DNA of 64,000 nucleotides from JACVRW01 sp963813495 (lineage in GTDB: Bacteria > Actinomycetota > Thermoleophilia > Solirubrobacterales > Thermoleophilaceae), in NCBI GenBank assembly GCA_963813495.1, contig CAWEZC010000005.1:372001-436000 (forward strand), in the 5' to 3' direction. The notes beneath the pieces are model-generated. The model did no database searches. It was not told the origin of the DNA and worked only from the letters and a program-made list of their open reading frames with translations. This document shows, piece after piece, positions 34,344-42,284 of the stretch (position 1 is its first letter; every line of letters begins with the position of its first letter). The translations under genes were made by a program, and so were the position numbers.

Positions 34344-34922
34344 TCATGCCCGGTCGTCGAGCAGCTTCACGGCCGTCTCCACGCCGCGGGCGAGGAGCTG
34401 GTCGGACAGGTCGCGGTCCGTGAGCGCTCTGGCGAGTTGCAGGGTGCCGATCATCATTCCGAAGATCGTGAGCGCGTCGGTTCGAGCCGAGTCGGCGTCT
34501 TTCGGGTCTAGGCGCGACGCGATGTCGTCAATGACGCCCATCAGTTCGTCAGTGAAGACCTGTCTGGTGGCGGAGGGGCGGCGGGCGATCTCGTCGAGCA
34601 GCGCAGCCGACGGGCAGCCGTCGGCGCACTGGTCGCGGTGCTGCGGGGACAGGTAGGAGTGGATGAACGCTTCGAGTCCCGCCCGATCTGGGCCCTGGGC
34701 ATCGAAGCTGTGGCGTTGGGCGCGCAGTTGGTCGGCGAGAACGTTCGCGACTAGATCCTCCTTGGACGTGAAGTGGCCGTAGAAGGCGCCGTTGGTCAGG
34801 CCGGCGTCGGACATCACGGCCGCCACGCCAGCGCCGTCGATGCCGTCTTCTTTGAAGCGCCGCCCGGCCGCTTCGACAATGCGCTGCCTGGTCGCCTGCT
34901 TTTGGTCCTTGCCGTATCGCAC
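34344..34922 (-). CDS. TetR-family repressor
   Basis: 192 residues. N-terminal HTH: RQRIVEAAGRRFKEDGIDGAGVAAVMSDAGLTNGAFYGHFTSKEDLVANVLADQL, the TetR signature with the G-x-F-Y-x-H-F turn. The C-terminal ligand domain contains DGCPSAALLDEIARRP, typical of the subgroup that controls quinone/aldehyde-responsive reductases. GTG 34922 is taken as start; upstream codons are atypical. It diverges from the hydrolase/reductase pair at 35108. The palindrome at 35049-35061 overlaps their promoter and is its likely operator. Confidence 0.92.
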   Translation of the reverse strand: MRYGKDQKQATRQRIVEAAGRRFKEDGIDGAGVAAVMSDAGLTNGAFYGHFTSKEDLVANVLADQLRAQRHSFDAQGPDRAGLEAFIHSYLSPQHRDQCADGCPSAALLDEIARRPSATRQVFTDELMGVIDDIASRLDPKDADSARTDALTIFGMMIGTLQLARALTDRDLSDQLLARGVETAVKLLDDRA

Positions 34923-35034
34923 AGCGAACCTCTCTCGTCGTTCTGCTCTCGATCGTGCCGTGGGAGCTGCCGCGCGAGGCCCGACCCCTAGGCCAGCCAA
35001 CGGGTGGGCCCTGCTCGCGTCCAGCCATTCGCTA

Positions 35035-35062
35035 TTGAATTATAGTCGTACTACAGTAGTAT
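35035..35062 (+). promoter_or_regulatory. Promoter with overlapping TetR-type operator
   Basis: In an unusually AT-rich patch, TTGAAT (35035-35040), 16 bp and TAGTAT (35057-35062) form a sigma-70-like promoter for the hydrolase at 35108. The perfect dyad TACTAC-A-GTAGTA (35049-35061) covers the spacer and -10. On the other strand TATAAT (35039-35044) is a consensus -10 for the TetR gene. Binding at the dyad would block both directions, the classic divergent autorepressor layout. Confidence 0.65.
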
Positions 35063-35107
35063 GATCGTAATGCAAAGCCCAAGGCAGTTCGCACAAGGAG
35101 AGAAGCG

Positions 35108-35971
35108 ATGACGACGGTCGACGCACCTACGGGTGCGGCTTTGAACACGACGTGGAAGACCGCGCCGACGCAGACCATCAACGCCGGCGGCGTGCAGTTC
35201 GCCTACCGTCAGCTCGGCCCGAGCACGGGGGTGCCAGTGGTCTTCCTCACCCACCTGGCCGCAGTCCTGGACAACTGGGACCCCCGAGTCGTGGACGGCA
35301 TTGCCGCCAAGCATCGGGTCATTACGTTCGACAACCGCGGTGTCGGTGCCTCCAGCGGGGCCACGCCGACGAGCATCGAGCAGATGGCGAGCGACGCCGT
35401 GAGCTTCATCCGTGCCCTCGGCTTCGATCAGGTCGACCTGTTCGGGTTCTCCATGGGCGGCATGATTGCCCAGGTGATCGCGCAGCAGCAGCCGCAGCTC
35501 GTGCGCAAGATGATCATCGCCGGAACCGGCCCCGCGGGGGGCGAAGGCATCGACAAGGTCACCCGCATCTCCTACCTCGACACCGCGCGAGGACTGCTCA
35601 CCCGCCAGGACCCCAAGCAGTTTCTCTTCTTCACCGGGACTCCGAACGGCCGCCGAGCCGGAAAGGAATATTTGGCACGGCTCGAGGAACGCACGAACGA
35701 CCGCGACAAGGCGATCTCCGTAGGCTCATTCCGCGCCCAGCTCAAGGCGATCCACCGATGGGGTCAGCAGAAGCCCGCCGATCTCGCGAGCCTCCACCAG
35801 CCGGTGCTCGTCATGAACGGCGAGAGCGACAAGATGGTGCCTACCAAGAACACCATCGACCTCGACCGGCGACTCCCGAACAGCCAGCTCGTCGTCTATC
35901 CCGACTCCGGGCACGGCGGGGTGTTCCAGTTCCACGAGGACTTCGTCAAGCGGGCTCTCGAGTTCCTATGA
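35108..35971 (+). CDS. Alpha/beta-fold hydrolase
   Basis: 287 residues. Full hydrolase core: oxyanion strand PVVFLTHLAAVLDNWDP, nucleophile elbow LFGFSMGGMIAQ (Ser), acid in VMNGESDKMVP (Asp) and base in YPDSGHGGVFQFHEDF (His). The family includes esterases and haloperoxidase-like enzymes; the substrate is not evident. ATG 35108 follows ACAAGGAGAGAAGCG, a good site. First gene after the TetR-controlled promoter and followed 62 bp later by a quinone-reductase-type gene, so probably part of a response to a reactive small molecule. Confidence 0.9.
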   Translation: MTTVDAPTGAALNTTWKTAPTQTINAGGVQFAYRQLGPSTGVPVVFLTHLAAVLDNWDPRVVDGIAAKHRVITFDNRGVGASSGATPTSIEQMASDAVSFIRALGFDQVDLFGFSMGGMIAQVIAQQQPQLVRKMIIAGTGPAGGEGIDKVTRISYLDTARGLLTRQDPKQFLFFTGTPNGRRAGKEYLARLEERTNDRDKAISVGSFRAQLKAIHRWGQQKPADLASLHQPVLVMNGESDKMVPTKNTIDLDRRLPNSQLVVYPDSGHGGVFQFHEDFVKRALEFL

Positions 35972-36033
35972 GAACTCCCGCGCCGACCCACACCCATGCG
36001 ATGGCTGGCAATTACCCGCCGGGGAGAGCGGTC

Positions 36034-37032
36034 ATGAAGGCATTCGTCGTCGAGCACTACGGCAAGGACGGACTCCGCGCCGCCGAGGTACCCGAGCCCG
36101 ACGTCGGCGACGGTGACGTGCTGGTCAGGGTGAGCGCCGCCAGCATCAACCCGCTCGACATGATGGTCCGCAATGGCGAGTTCAAGCGGCTCCTGAAGCA
36201 CCGGACCCCGTTCGTGCTCGGCCACGACGTCGCGGGCGTGGTGACCACGGTCGGCTCGGCCGTACGCGACCTCCAGGTAGGCGACGAGGTCTACGGCCGC
36301 CCCCGCGACCTGCGGATCGGGACCTTCGCGGAGTACATCGCGATCGATCAGGACGACGTCGCCCCCAAGCCAGCCTCGCTCACACTGCACGAGGCGGCCG
36401 CGGTGCCGCTGGTGTCACTGGCCGCCTGGCAGGCCCTCGTCGACCGCGCCCACGTCAAGCCCGGCCAGAAGGTCCTCGTCCACGCCGGCTCCGGCGGCCT
36501 GGGGTCGACCGTCATCCAGCTCGCCAAGCACCTCGGCGCCACGGTGGCCACGACCGCGCGCGGCGAGAACGCGGAGCTGGTGCGCAGCCTCGGCGCCGAC
36601 GTCGTCGTCGATTACACCAAGGAGGACTTCGCCGAAGTCCTCTCCGGCTACGACGTCGTGCTGGACTCGCTCGGCGGCGAAAACCTCGAGAAATCCCTCA
36701 CGATCCTCAAGCCCGGCGGACAGGCGATCGGCGTGACCGGCCCGCCGGACCCCGGGTTCGCGAAACAGCTCGGGGCGCCGAAGTTAGTGGGCGTCGTGAT
36801 GGGGCTGCTGAGCCACAAGGTCCGCAAGCAGGCGCGGAAGCTAGGCGTGAGCTACTCGTTTCTGTTCATGCAGGCCAACGGCGGGCAGCTGCGCGAGCTG
36901 GCCTCCCTTCACGACGCCGGCCACCTTCGCCCACTCATCGACAAGACGTTCCCGTTCGACCAGACCCTCGAGGCGCTGGTGTACGTCGAGCAGGGCCGCG
37001 CCAACGGCAAGGTCGTCATCACGCTCGACTGA
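36034..37032 (+). CDS. NADP-dependent quinone/enone oxidoreductase (zinc-free MDR)
   Basis: 332-residue medium-chain reductase. GroES-like domain: INPLDMMVRNGEFK, TPFVLGHDVAGVV, GDEVYGRPRDLRIGTFAEY. Rossmann domain: AAVPLVSLAAWQAL, VLVHAGSGGLGSTVIQLAKHLGATV, VVDYTKEDF, VLDSLGGENL, and the ending GRANGKVVITLD. No zinc-ligand Cys set is present, so it belongs to the quinone-oxidoreductase/alkenal-reductase group. ATG 36034 follows GGGGAGAGC; an in-frame ATG at 36001 is an alternative. Same direction as the hydrolase and likely under the same TetR control. Confidence 0.92.
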   Translation: MKAFVVEHYGKDGLRAAEVPEPDVGDGDVLVRVSAASINPLDMMVRNGEFKRLLKHRTPFVLGHDVAGVVTTVGSAVRDLQVGDEVYGRPRDLRIGTFAEYIAIDQDDVAPKPASLTLHEAAAVPLVSLAAWQALVDRAHVKPGQKVLVHAGSGGLGSTVIQLAKHLGATVATTARGENAELVRSLGADVVVDYTKEDFAEVLSGYDVVLDSLGGENLEKSLTILKPGGQAIGVTGPPDPGFAKQLGAPKLVGVVMGLLSHKVRKQARKLGVSYSFLFMQANGGQLRELASLHDAGHLRPLIDKTFPFDQTLEALVYVEQGRANGKVVITLD

Positions 37033-37134
37033 CAACGCCGCCTGCCTTGGACGACATGCGGGCGCGGTGACACAGCCTTGCGTCACGGGTGTCGGGTTCC
37101 TGTCGCGAGCGCCTCTTCGCTACTCGACGCTGCG

Positions 37135-37359
37135 CTAAGACGCTTCGGTGGGGTCGCGCTTAGGATGCGGCTCGATGTGATCCTCTGAGCCCTCATCCTC
37201 GCCCTCGATTTCCTTTCGCTGGGACTTCTCCGGGTCGCCCGACTTCAACTTCTTGACGTCGCCTTCGACGTCATCCTCGCGGCCCTCTTTGTAAGCATGC
37301 AGCGGAGTATCGGGGAGCGTCTCCTTGTCGGCACGCTTCTGCTCATCTTCGCCTGCCAT
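37135..37359 (-). CDS. Small highly charged hypothetical protein (74 aa)
   Basis: MAGEDEQKRADKETLPDTPLH, followed by repeated Glu/Asp/Lys runs, gives a disordered, strongly charged polypeptide with no hydrophobic core. ATG 37359 has AGGTGA upstream at good spacing. No family recognised; such small acidic proteins are common in actinobacteria and are sometimes stress-induced. It converges on the reductase gene. Confidence 0.6.
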   Translation of the reverse strand: MAGEDEQKRADKETLPDTPLHAYKEGREDDVEGDVKKLKSGDPEKSQRKEIEGEDEGSEDHIEPHPKRDPTEAS

Positions 37360-37866
37360 CGGTCACCTCGTTTCGTGTCGCCCGCATAACCGGACGCCTC
37401 GCGATTGGTACCCCGGCACGCGGACCCCAACCACGGGACATCGAGGCCGTTCGGTCGCCTAAGCAGCAGTGCGTCGCAGACCGCGTTCGCGGACCACCCG
37501 CCAAGCTGCTGCATGAAAGCAACTTCGGTGGCCGATTGAGGTTGATGCGAGCCGCTACCGCCCACAGTCTGCACGTGGCCAGCAGAAGACCCGGACGCGA
37601 ATCCCGTCGGGATCGAATTGGGGTTTCGCCTGGGCCGTCCCAGAAACGCTCGCCGTCTGTAGTGGGATGGCCCCCGGTCTTTGAACGGGGCGTCGGACCG
37701 TCGGGGACGGACATTCGGGGCGCTCTTAGGGTTACGGGAGCGCACTGATGCGCTGCCGCCTCGGACTACTTCGACCCAACCCCCCCGGAACACCCTGAGG
37801 GGCTCAGATACGGCGTCTGCCAGCGGCCGGCTCGTTCAACGGTCCGTAGTGAGTCGGTGCCGGGCG
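37360..37866. other. About 0.5 kb without a supported gene
   Basis: Only overlapping low-quality frames. Nothing recognisable apart from presumed promoter sequence for the small gene on its left side. Confidence 0.5.
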
Positions 37867-38526
37867 CTACGGGGTCGGGAGGGTGTCACGGCGTGCCACC
37901 TGCTCCTCGGTCAGCCGTGCCATTCGGTCGGCGGTCAGGTTGAGGAAGCGAAGCTGCTCCCGACGGCCGAACAGGCGGAAGCCGATCCGTACCAAGAGAT
38001 TGCCCCGCGGCGCCGCCCGCGAAAAGGACGCGACGCGGAAGAGCACCTCTCCCGTCTCGGGGAATTTCCATACCTCCCATTTCATCTCGCCCTGCTCGAC
38101 GTGCCCCTCGAGCGTTCGGTAGTTCCAGCCGAAGACACGGCCGCGGCGCCCGTCGAGCGTGCGCTCCTCGTCGTAGACGTCTCCCACCCGTACGCCCACG
38201 TAGATCCGCAGGCGGTGGAAATGCAGGATCAGCAGCATCGTGCGCTGCTCGAACGGCTCTTCACGTTCGAACACGCCGCGCACGGTCGACGGGTCGACGA
38301 AGTCGTAGTTGCGAGCGATTACCCGAGCCGTCTCCCAGCTTCCGCCAGGGGTGGGGGCGCCGGGTGGCTCGGGGGGTAGAGCTTGGCGCACGTCGTCCGC
38401 GTGCCATCCGTTCTCGGGTGTGTACTCGGCCCGGCGGGTGACGTCGAAGTTGAGCCCTCGGTCGCGGAGCTCCGCAAGCGCGCGGCCGGGGTCGCGGGGC
38501 TGCCCCAGCAGCAGCCGGCTAAGCAC
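37867..38526 (-). CDS. DUF1990-family protein (second of a pair)
   Basis: 219 residues. The C-terminal half is the recognisable part: RGRVFGWNYRTLEGHVEQGEMKWEVWKFPETGEVLFRVASFSR, followed by the helical LVRIGFRLFGRREQLRFLNLTADRMARL. This DUF1990 type has a lipid-binding-like beta fold, function unknown. The N-terminal ~100 residues (GRALAELRDRGLNFDVTRRAEYTPENGW) are specific to the subgroup. GTG 38526 overlaps the upstream DUF1990 stop by 8 bp, so the two are coupled and may form a heterodimer. Confidence 0.82.
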   Translation of the reverse strand: MLSRLLLGQPRDPGRALAELRDRGLNFDVTRRAEYTPENGWHADDVRQALPPEPPGAPTPGGSWETARVIARNYDFVDPSTVRGVFEREEPFEQRTMLLILHFHRLRIYVGVRVGDVYDEERTLDGRRGRVFGWNYRTLEGHVEQGEMKWEVWKFPETGEVLFRVASFSRAAPRGNLLVRIGFRLFGRREQLRFLNLTADRMARLTEEQVARRDTLPTP

Positions 38527-39247
38527 CGGCGGGCACGTCCTCGACGCGGCGGGTGTCGATGCGCAGGCCTCCGTCACGCTCACCCCCCGACATGCGGATG
38601 ACCCGTTCGAGGAAGGAGATCCACATGTGGAGCTGGATCTCCTTCGACATCCGCATGCGGTCATAGAGCAGGTTGGAGAGGCGGTCGCCGCTGCGTGCCC
38701 ACGACTCGATCTCGAAGCGCATGCGCTCGTCGCCGCCGCCCACCCGGAAGGCGATCTGGCCCGCCTCGAGGTGTCCGGCCAGCGTCATGAAGCGAAACGA
38801 ACGATCAGAGACCTCGATGACCCGCACCGGACCGTCCCAGGGCCCGGGCATGCGGACGATGTACTCGTCACCGGGTCTCATGCCCCTCTCCTGCCCCGAG
38901 ACCTTCTTGAAGGTCGCGAATTCGCTGGGGGCGGCGGAGTCGGGGTCCGCCTGTAAGCGCGCCATCAGCTCTTCGGGTGACAGGCTCGCGCCGCTGATGT
39001 CCGCCCGGTATCGGCGATGGAAGAGCGGGCCCACGCCATCAACGACCCGCTGAGTCTCATCGTCTGTGCTGCCGTCCGGTAGCGGCGGCGGTGCGTCGTT
39101 GGCCCAAGATCCAGGTTCCTCGGCGCGGTAAAGGGGCATGGTTCGCCATAGATAGCGCCAAGAAGTCAGCGCCAGGCCGAGCGGCCACCGTGCCGCGATC
39201 GCCGCCGAGCGCGTCAAGGGCAGCTTGCTGGATCGGGGCATAGGCAT
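38519..39247 (-). CDS. DUF1990-family protein (first of a pair)
   Basis: 242 residues. Basic N-terminus (SSKLPLTRSAAIAARWPLGLALTSWRYLWR), possibly membrane-associated. The core has FKKVSGQERGMRPGDEYIVRMPGPWDGPVRVIEV, SFRFMTLAGHLEAGQIAFRV and MRFEIESWARSGDRLSNLLYDRMRMSKEIQLHMWISFLERVIRMSGG. These match the DUF1990-type layout, with a long C-terminal helical part. The gene overlaps its paralogue downstream by 8 bp. Function unknown. Confidence 0.8.
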   Translation of the reverse strand: MPMPRSSKLPLTRSAAIAARWPLGLALTSWRYLWRTMPLYRAEEPGSWANDAPPPLPDGSTDDETQRVVDGVGPLFHRRYRADISGASLSPEELMARLQADPDSAAPSEFATFKKVSGQERGMRPGDEYIVRMPGPWDGPVRVIEVSDRSFRFMTLAGHLEAGQIAFRVGGGDERMRFEIESWARSGDRLSNLLYDRMRMSKEIQLHMWISFLERVIRMSGGERDGGLRIDTRRVEDVPAGA

Positions 39248-39304
39248 CCACTACCCGTGAGCAAATGAGGCATGCACACGCCAGGCCCTGGGTAGCGGTC
39301 CGGG

Positions 39305-39604
39305 GTGTTGACGAAGCCACTCGTTCGTGTGGGTCTACGCGGCTGGCACTTCCAGTTGACCTCGCTCGCGTCGATCTACCTCTGCATCGCGCTCTGGATC
39401 CGCGCGAAGACTGTGGACCAGGAGGAGCGAGGAAACGCGGAGCGGCGAGCGCTGTTCGTCGGCCTCTGGCCGCCCATGTTCTGGCTGATCGGCGACGCGG
39501 TCCAACATGAGGAGCGCTCGCGCCGTAGAGGGACCGTGGCGAGCATTCCTCTTCGACGGCGACGCGGGAGCAAGGCTGGGGTCGCACGAGGCTGGCGCAG
39601 ATAA
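39305..39604 (+). CDS. Possible small membrane protein (99 aa)
   Basis: LTKPLVRVGLRGWHFQLTSLASIYLCIALWIRAKTVDQEERGNAERRALFVGLWPPMFWLIGDAVQHEERS has one or two hydrophobic helices around a charged loop, resembling short actinobacterial membrane proteins of unknown function. After ~75 residues the sequence becomes Arg-rich and poor, as if an original stop was lost by a small frameshift. GTG/TTG starts only and no strong ribosome binding site, so confidence is limited. Confidence 0.45.
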   Translation: MLTKPLVRVGLRGWHFQLTSLASIYLCIALWIRAKTVDQEERGNAERRALFVGLWPPMFWLIGDAVQHEERSRRRGTVASIPLRRRRGSKAGVARGWRR

Positions 39605-39827
39605 CCGGGTGTTCCGGCGGCCGGTCCTGAGGCGCGGGGGACACGCGGCTGCTGTCGGCCTTCCATAGCTGCTTCGGCTCGCCGGCAGCCTCGTAGTACT
39701 CAGCCGAGAGCTTCTCACCCCCTGACTTACCGCGTGCTCGACCTAACCGGCGCAGGCGACGCGCCGGGTTGGCCCCGCCTGTGGCGTCTCGGGGTTTTCT
39801 GTCTTGGCGGCCGGGTAGCTCGCGACA

Positions 39828-40295
39828 GTGAACTCGGACTCACCGCCCGCCAGATGGCCCGGTTTTCTTCTCGGTCTCGGCCTGGGCGGCTTTATCGACG
39901 GGATCGTGTTGCATCAGATCCTCCAGTGGCATCACCTGCTGACCGACACTGGCGAATATCCGGCCGCGACTGTGGCTGGGCTCGAGGCCAACACCCTCGC
40001 CGATGGGCTGTTTCATGCCTCGACCTGGCTGCTGGTGACGGCAGGCCTGGCAGCGGCACTTGTTGAGTGGCAGCGCGGACGGCTCGCGCCGCCATGGGGT
40101 CTGCAGGTGGGGATGTTGCTGGTCGGCTGGGGCGCTTTCAATGTCGTGGAGGGGCTGATCGACCACCACCTACTGGGGCTACACCACGTTCGTGACGATT
40201 TGGGCGGTCCGCTCGGCTGGGATCTCGGGTTTCTGGTCTTCGGTGCCTTACTCGTAATGGGGGGCCTTACGCTGGCCCGCAGGACGGCCGAGTAG
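39828..40295 (+). CDS. DUF2243 membrane protein
   Basis: 155 residues from GTG 39828. Four transmembrane helices: PGFLLGLGLGGFIDGIVLHQILQWHHLL (the DUF2243 signature G-G-F-x-D-G-I-x-x-H-Q-x-L-Q-x-H), ADGLFHASTWLLVTAGLAAAL, LQVGMLLVGWGAFNVVEGLIDHHLLGLHHVRDD, and DLGFLVFGALLVMGGLTLA. The conserved His/Asp pattern suggests metal or haem binding, but the function is unknown. Its 3' end carries a tandem duplication that spans the stop codon. Confidence 0.9.
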   Translation: MNSDSPPARWPGFLLGLGLGGFIDGIVLHQILQWHHLLTDTGEYPAATVAGLEANTLADGLFHASTWLLVTAGLAAALVEWQRGRLAPPWGLQVGMLLVGWGAFNVVEGLIDHHLLGLHHVRDDLGGPLGWDLGFLVFGALLVMGGLTLARRTAE

Positions 40296-40318
40296 CTGGC
40301 CCGCACGACGGCCGAGTA
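40271..40318 (+). repeat. 24-bp tandem duplication across the DUF2243 stop
   Basis: Two copies of a 24-bp unit (GCTGGCCCGC, then an A/C at the variant site, then GACGGCCGAGTA) lie head to tail at 40271-40294 and 40295-40318 with one mismatch. The gene's TAG is formed at the junction, so the second copy is untranslated. A recent replication-slippage duplication is likely. Confidence 0.8.
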
Positions 40319-40358
40319 GCTTCGCTGCCGCTGACCGTCTGCGGGTCGGGCCGAGGGT

Positions 40359-40925
40359 TCAGTCGCTCCGGCGAAACAGGCTGCGCCGTAGGGGCGGGCG
40401 GCTGTGGCCGCGCTGAGCGAGCAGCGCGTTCGTGGCCACGATCCCTACTCCCGAGGCGATGTTGACGATCCCGAGTCCGGCGAGCGATCGCTGGGCCCGA
40501 GCGGCGCTCGACGGCGTGTCCTCTGCGGGCTTGGTGCCCCGCTCCATCGGGACCGCGCCATCGGGTGCCTGCTTTGCGAGGCGAGCCCCCTGGATTGCGC
40601 TCGCTATGCCGGTTGCGAGCGCGGCTACGGTGAAGCCGTCCTTGGCCGTGGCCAGCTTGCGCTCGGTCTCGGTGAGCCGATCAGGCCGTGTCTCTGTGAG
40701 GCGAGATCCGAACCAGCCGAGCGCAACTGACCCGAGCGCTGCTGCGTTGATCACGTTGTAGCCGTTCCAGGCGGCGTTCACGACCTTGCCGCGTTCGCGG
40801 CGGTCGTCGATCCTGGCTACGGCCGGGTTGAGGGCGAACTGTCCGTACATGCTGCCGCCGAGCCAGCTCGCAAGCCCCCAGTCGTGCGCGACGCGAGCAC
40901 CTTGGGCGAGGCTGTCGTTGACCAT
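40359..40925 (-). CDS. Hypothetical membrane protein (188 aa)
   Basis: MVNDSLAQGARVAHDWGLASWLGGSMYGQFALNPAVARIDDRRERGKVVNAAWNGYNVINAAALGSVALGWFGSRL shows a conserved-looking start with a weak helix pair. Further Ala/Gly-rich helices follow (FTVAALATGIASAIQGARLA, LAGLGIVNIASGVGIVATNALLAQRG). Probably 3-4 membrane segments. No family assigned. It stands alone, divergent from the CDGSH gene about 120 bp away. Confidence 0.7.
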   Translation of the reverse strand: MVNDSLAQGARVAHDWGLASWLGGSMYGQFALNPAVARIDDRRERGKVVNAAWNGYNVINAAALGSVALGWFGSRLTETRPDRLTETERKLATAKDGFTVAALATGIASAIQGARLAKQAPDGAVPMERGTKPAEDTPSSAARAQRSLAGLGIVNIASGVGIVATNALLAQRGHSRPPLRRSLFRRSD

Positions 40926-41045
40926 TGTGTCTCTTTCGTTCGAGAATCCGTTGGTACGGATACCCGGGCACGCCCCCGCAAGCCAAGTTGGCGCTTTGGG
41001 ACCGAGATCCGTTTACCGGTGGGTGCGTCGGGACACTTGAGGCTC

Positions 41046-41267
41046 GTGAACCAGCCCCCGAAACCGGTCGTGATCACCCCGTACCGCGACGGACCGCTGA
41101 TCGTGCGCGGCCCGGTGCGCCTGCAGGACATGCACGGGCGTGAGATCGAGGTGGACCGCGACACGATTGCTCTCTGCCGCTGCGGTAAGTCCCGCATCAG
41201 GCCGCTCTGCGACGGCACTCACAAGCTATCCAACTTTCGAGCGCCGTCAGAATTGGAGCGCAACTAG
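41046..41267 (+). CDS. CDGSH-type iron-sulfur protein
   Basis: 73 residues. After VVITPYRDGPLIVRGPVRLQDMHGREIEVDRDTIA comes a textbook CDGSH motif: CRCGKSRIRPLCDGTH (C-x-C-x2-S-x3-P-x-C-D-G-T-H), with three Cys and one His holding a [2Fe-2S] cluster that transfers electrons or clusters (mitoNEET-like). GTG 41046 is preferred; TTG 41037 is in frame. Its last 4 bases overlap the end of the convergent iron-oxygenase gene. Such proteins recur beside haem-oxygenase-like enzymes, which suggests it may supply electrons. Confidence 0.88.
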   Translation: MNQPPKPVVITPYRDGPLIVRGPVRLQDMHGREIEVDRDTIALCRCGKSRIRPLCDGTHKLSNFRAPSELERN

Positions 41268-42274
41268 GCGGCGAGCTGGTGAATCGGCGCTCGCAGCGAG
41301 CTGTGCCCGTTCTGCCAGCAATCCAGCACGTGTCGCGCCCATTCGGCGTCGATGGCGGCCAGGGCCCTCGCGCCCCAAAGCACGTCGGGGCCGAGAGCGG
41401 GATCCTGGCGAACCAAACCTCCGGCCAGATCGACGGCGGCGATGTTCTCGTGTACGGCATCGGCCTCGATGTGTTCGTCGAAGAAGGCGGTGGCCGCCCC
41501 GCCGAAGCCGAGCCGGCGCAGCGCCGTCGCGTAACGGCGGTTGGGTATCGACGAGGTCATTTCGAAAAGGGCCAGATGACCGATGATGGCGCCGCGCCAG
41601 CGTCGGTGCAGGCCGAGCATGGACATCAGATTGACCGTCGCGAGCGTGATAGCCGGAATCGAGTCGAGGTACGCGCCGGGACTCGAATCGAGCCCCAGGG
41701 CGTCCATGGAACGAGCGAACATCGTCGCGTGGATTCGCTCCGCCCGCCCGCCGCCGTACTCGTCTGCCTGAATCTCAACCAGGGCCGCCTTGGGCGGTCC
41801 GCTCAAGCGCGGCAGGGCCCAGGAATGGGGATCGGCCTCCTTGAGTTGATAGGCGGACCGGTGGACCAGAAACTCGACAATCTGCTCAAAGTCAGCGCGG
41901 CGTTCGACGTGGCGTGACAGCGACGGGGCGTTGTCGGCTTCCGCGATAGCCCGCAAGGCCAGGTCCATTTCCTCGGGCAGAGCCGAGTCGCTCGGCGCAC
42001 CCAGGGTGGCGAACAGCTCCTCCTCGAACACCGTTTCCAGCCCGGCACGCAGCTCCAGGAGCCACGGATTCCACTCCCAGCGCTCGTCCACTCCGGGCAA
42101 GCCGCCGTAATGAAGCTCGTAGCAACAGTAGAGCGCGAGCTGGAGATCCTCGTCGAAGAAGGCGCCTGAGGATGCGCATGCCGGCTGGCGAGGACGCGCG
42201 CCGCGCGGAGAGTCTTGCCAGTGATCGAAGAGCAGGTCGGTTATCGGACCCCGTGGCTCGGGCATTGGTCTCAT
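41264..42274 (-). CDS. Haem-oxygenase-like iron-containing redox enzyme
   Basis: 336 residues, all-helical, of the iron-containing redox enzyme family related to haem-oxygenase-like diiron oxidases. Candidate metal ligands sit in three helices: LYCCYELHYGGLPGVDERWEWNP, EYGGGRAERIHATMFARSM and FFDEHIEADAVHENIA. The N-terminus PITDLLFDHWQD and the middle ADPHSWALPRLSGPPKAALVEIQADEYG are also family-like. ATG 42274 lies 10 bp after the YbdK-type ligase stop, so the two are one operon. The reaction is unknown; relatives perform oxidative C-C or N-oxygenation chemistry on amino-acid or fatty-acid derived substrates. Confidence 0.85.
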   Translation of the reverse strand: MRPMPEPRGPITDLLFDHWQDSPRGARPRQPACASSGAFFDEDLQLALYCCYELHYGGLPGVDERWEWNPWLLELRAGLETVFEEELFATLGAPSDSALPEEMDLALRAIAEADNAPSLSRHVERRADFEQIVEFLVHRSAYQLKEADPHSWALPRLSGPPKAALVEIQADEYGGGRAERIHATMFARSMDALGLDSSPGAYLDSIPAITLATVNLMSMLGLHRRWRGAIIGHLALFEMTSSIPNRRYATALRRLGFGGAATAFFDEHIEADAVHENIAAVDLAGGLVRQDPALGPDVLWGARALAAIDAEWARHVLDCWQNGHSSLRAPIHQLAA

Positions 42275-42284
42275 CGCAGCGCGC

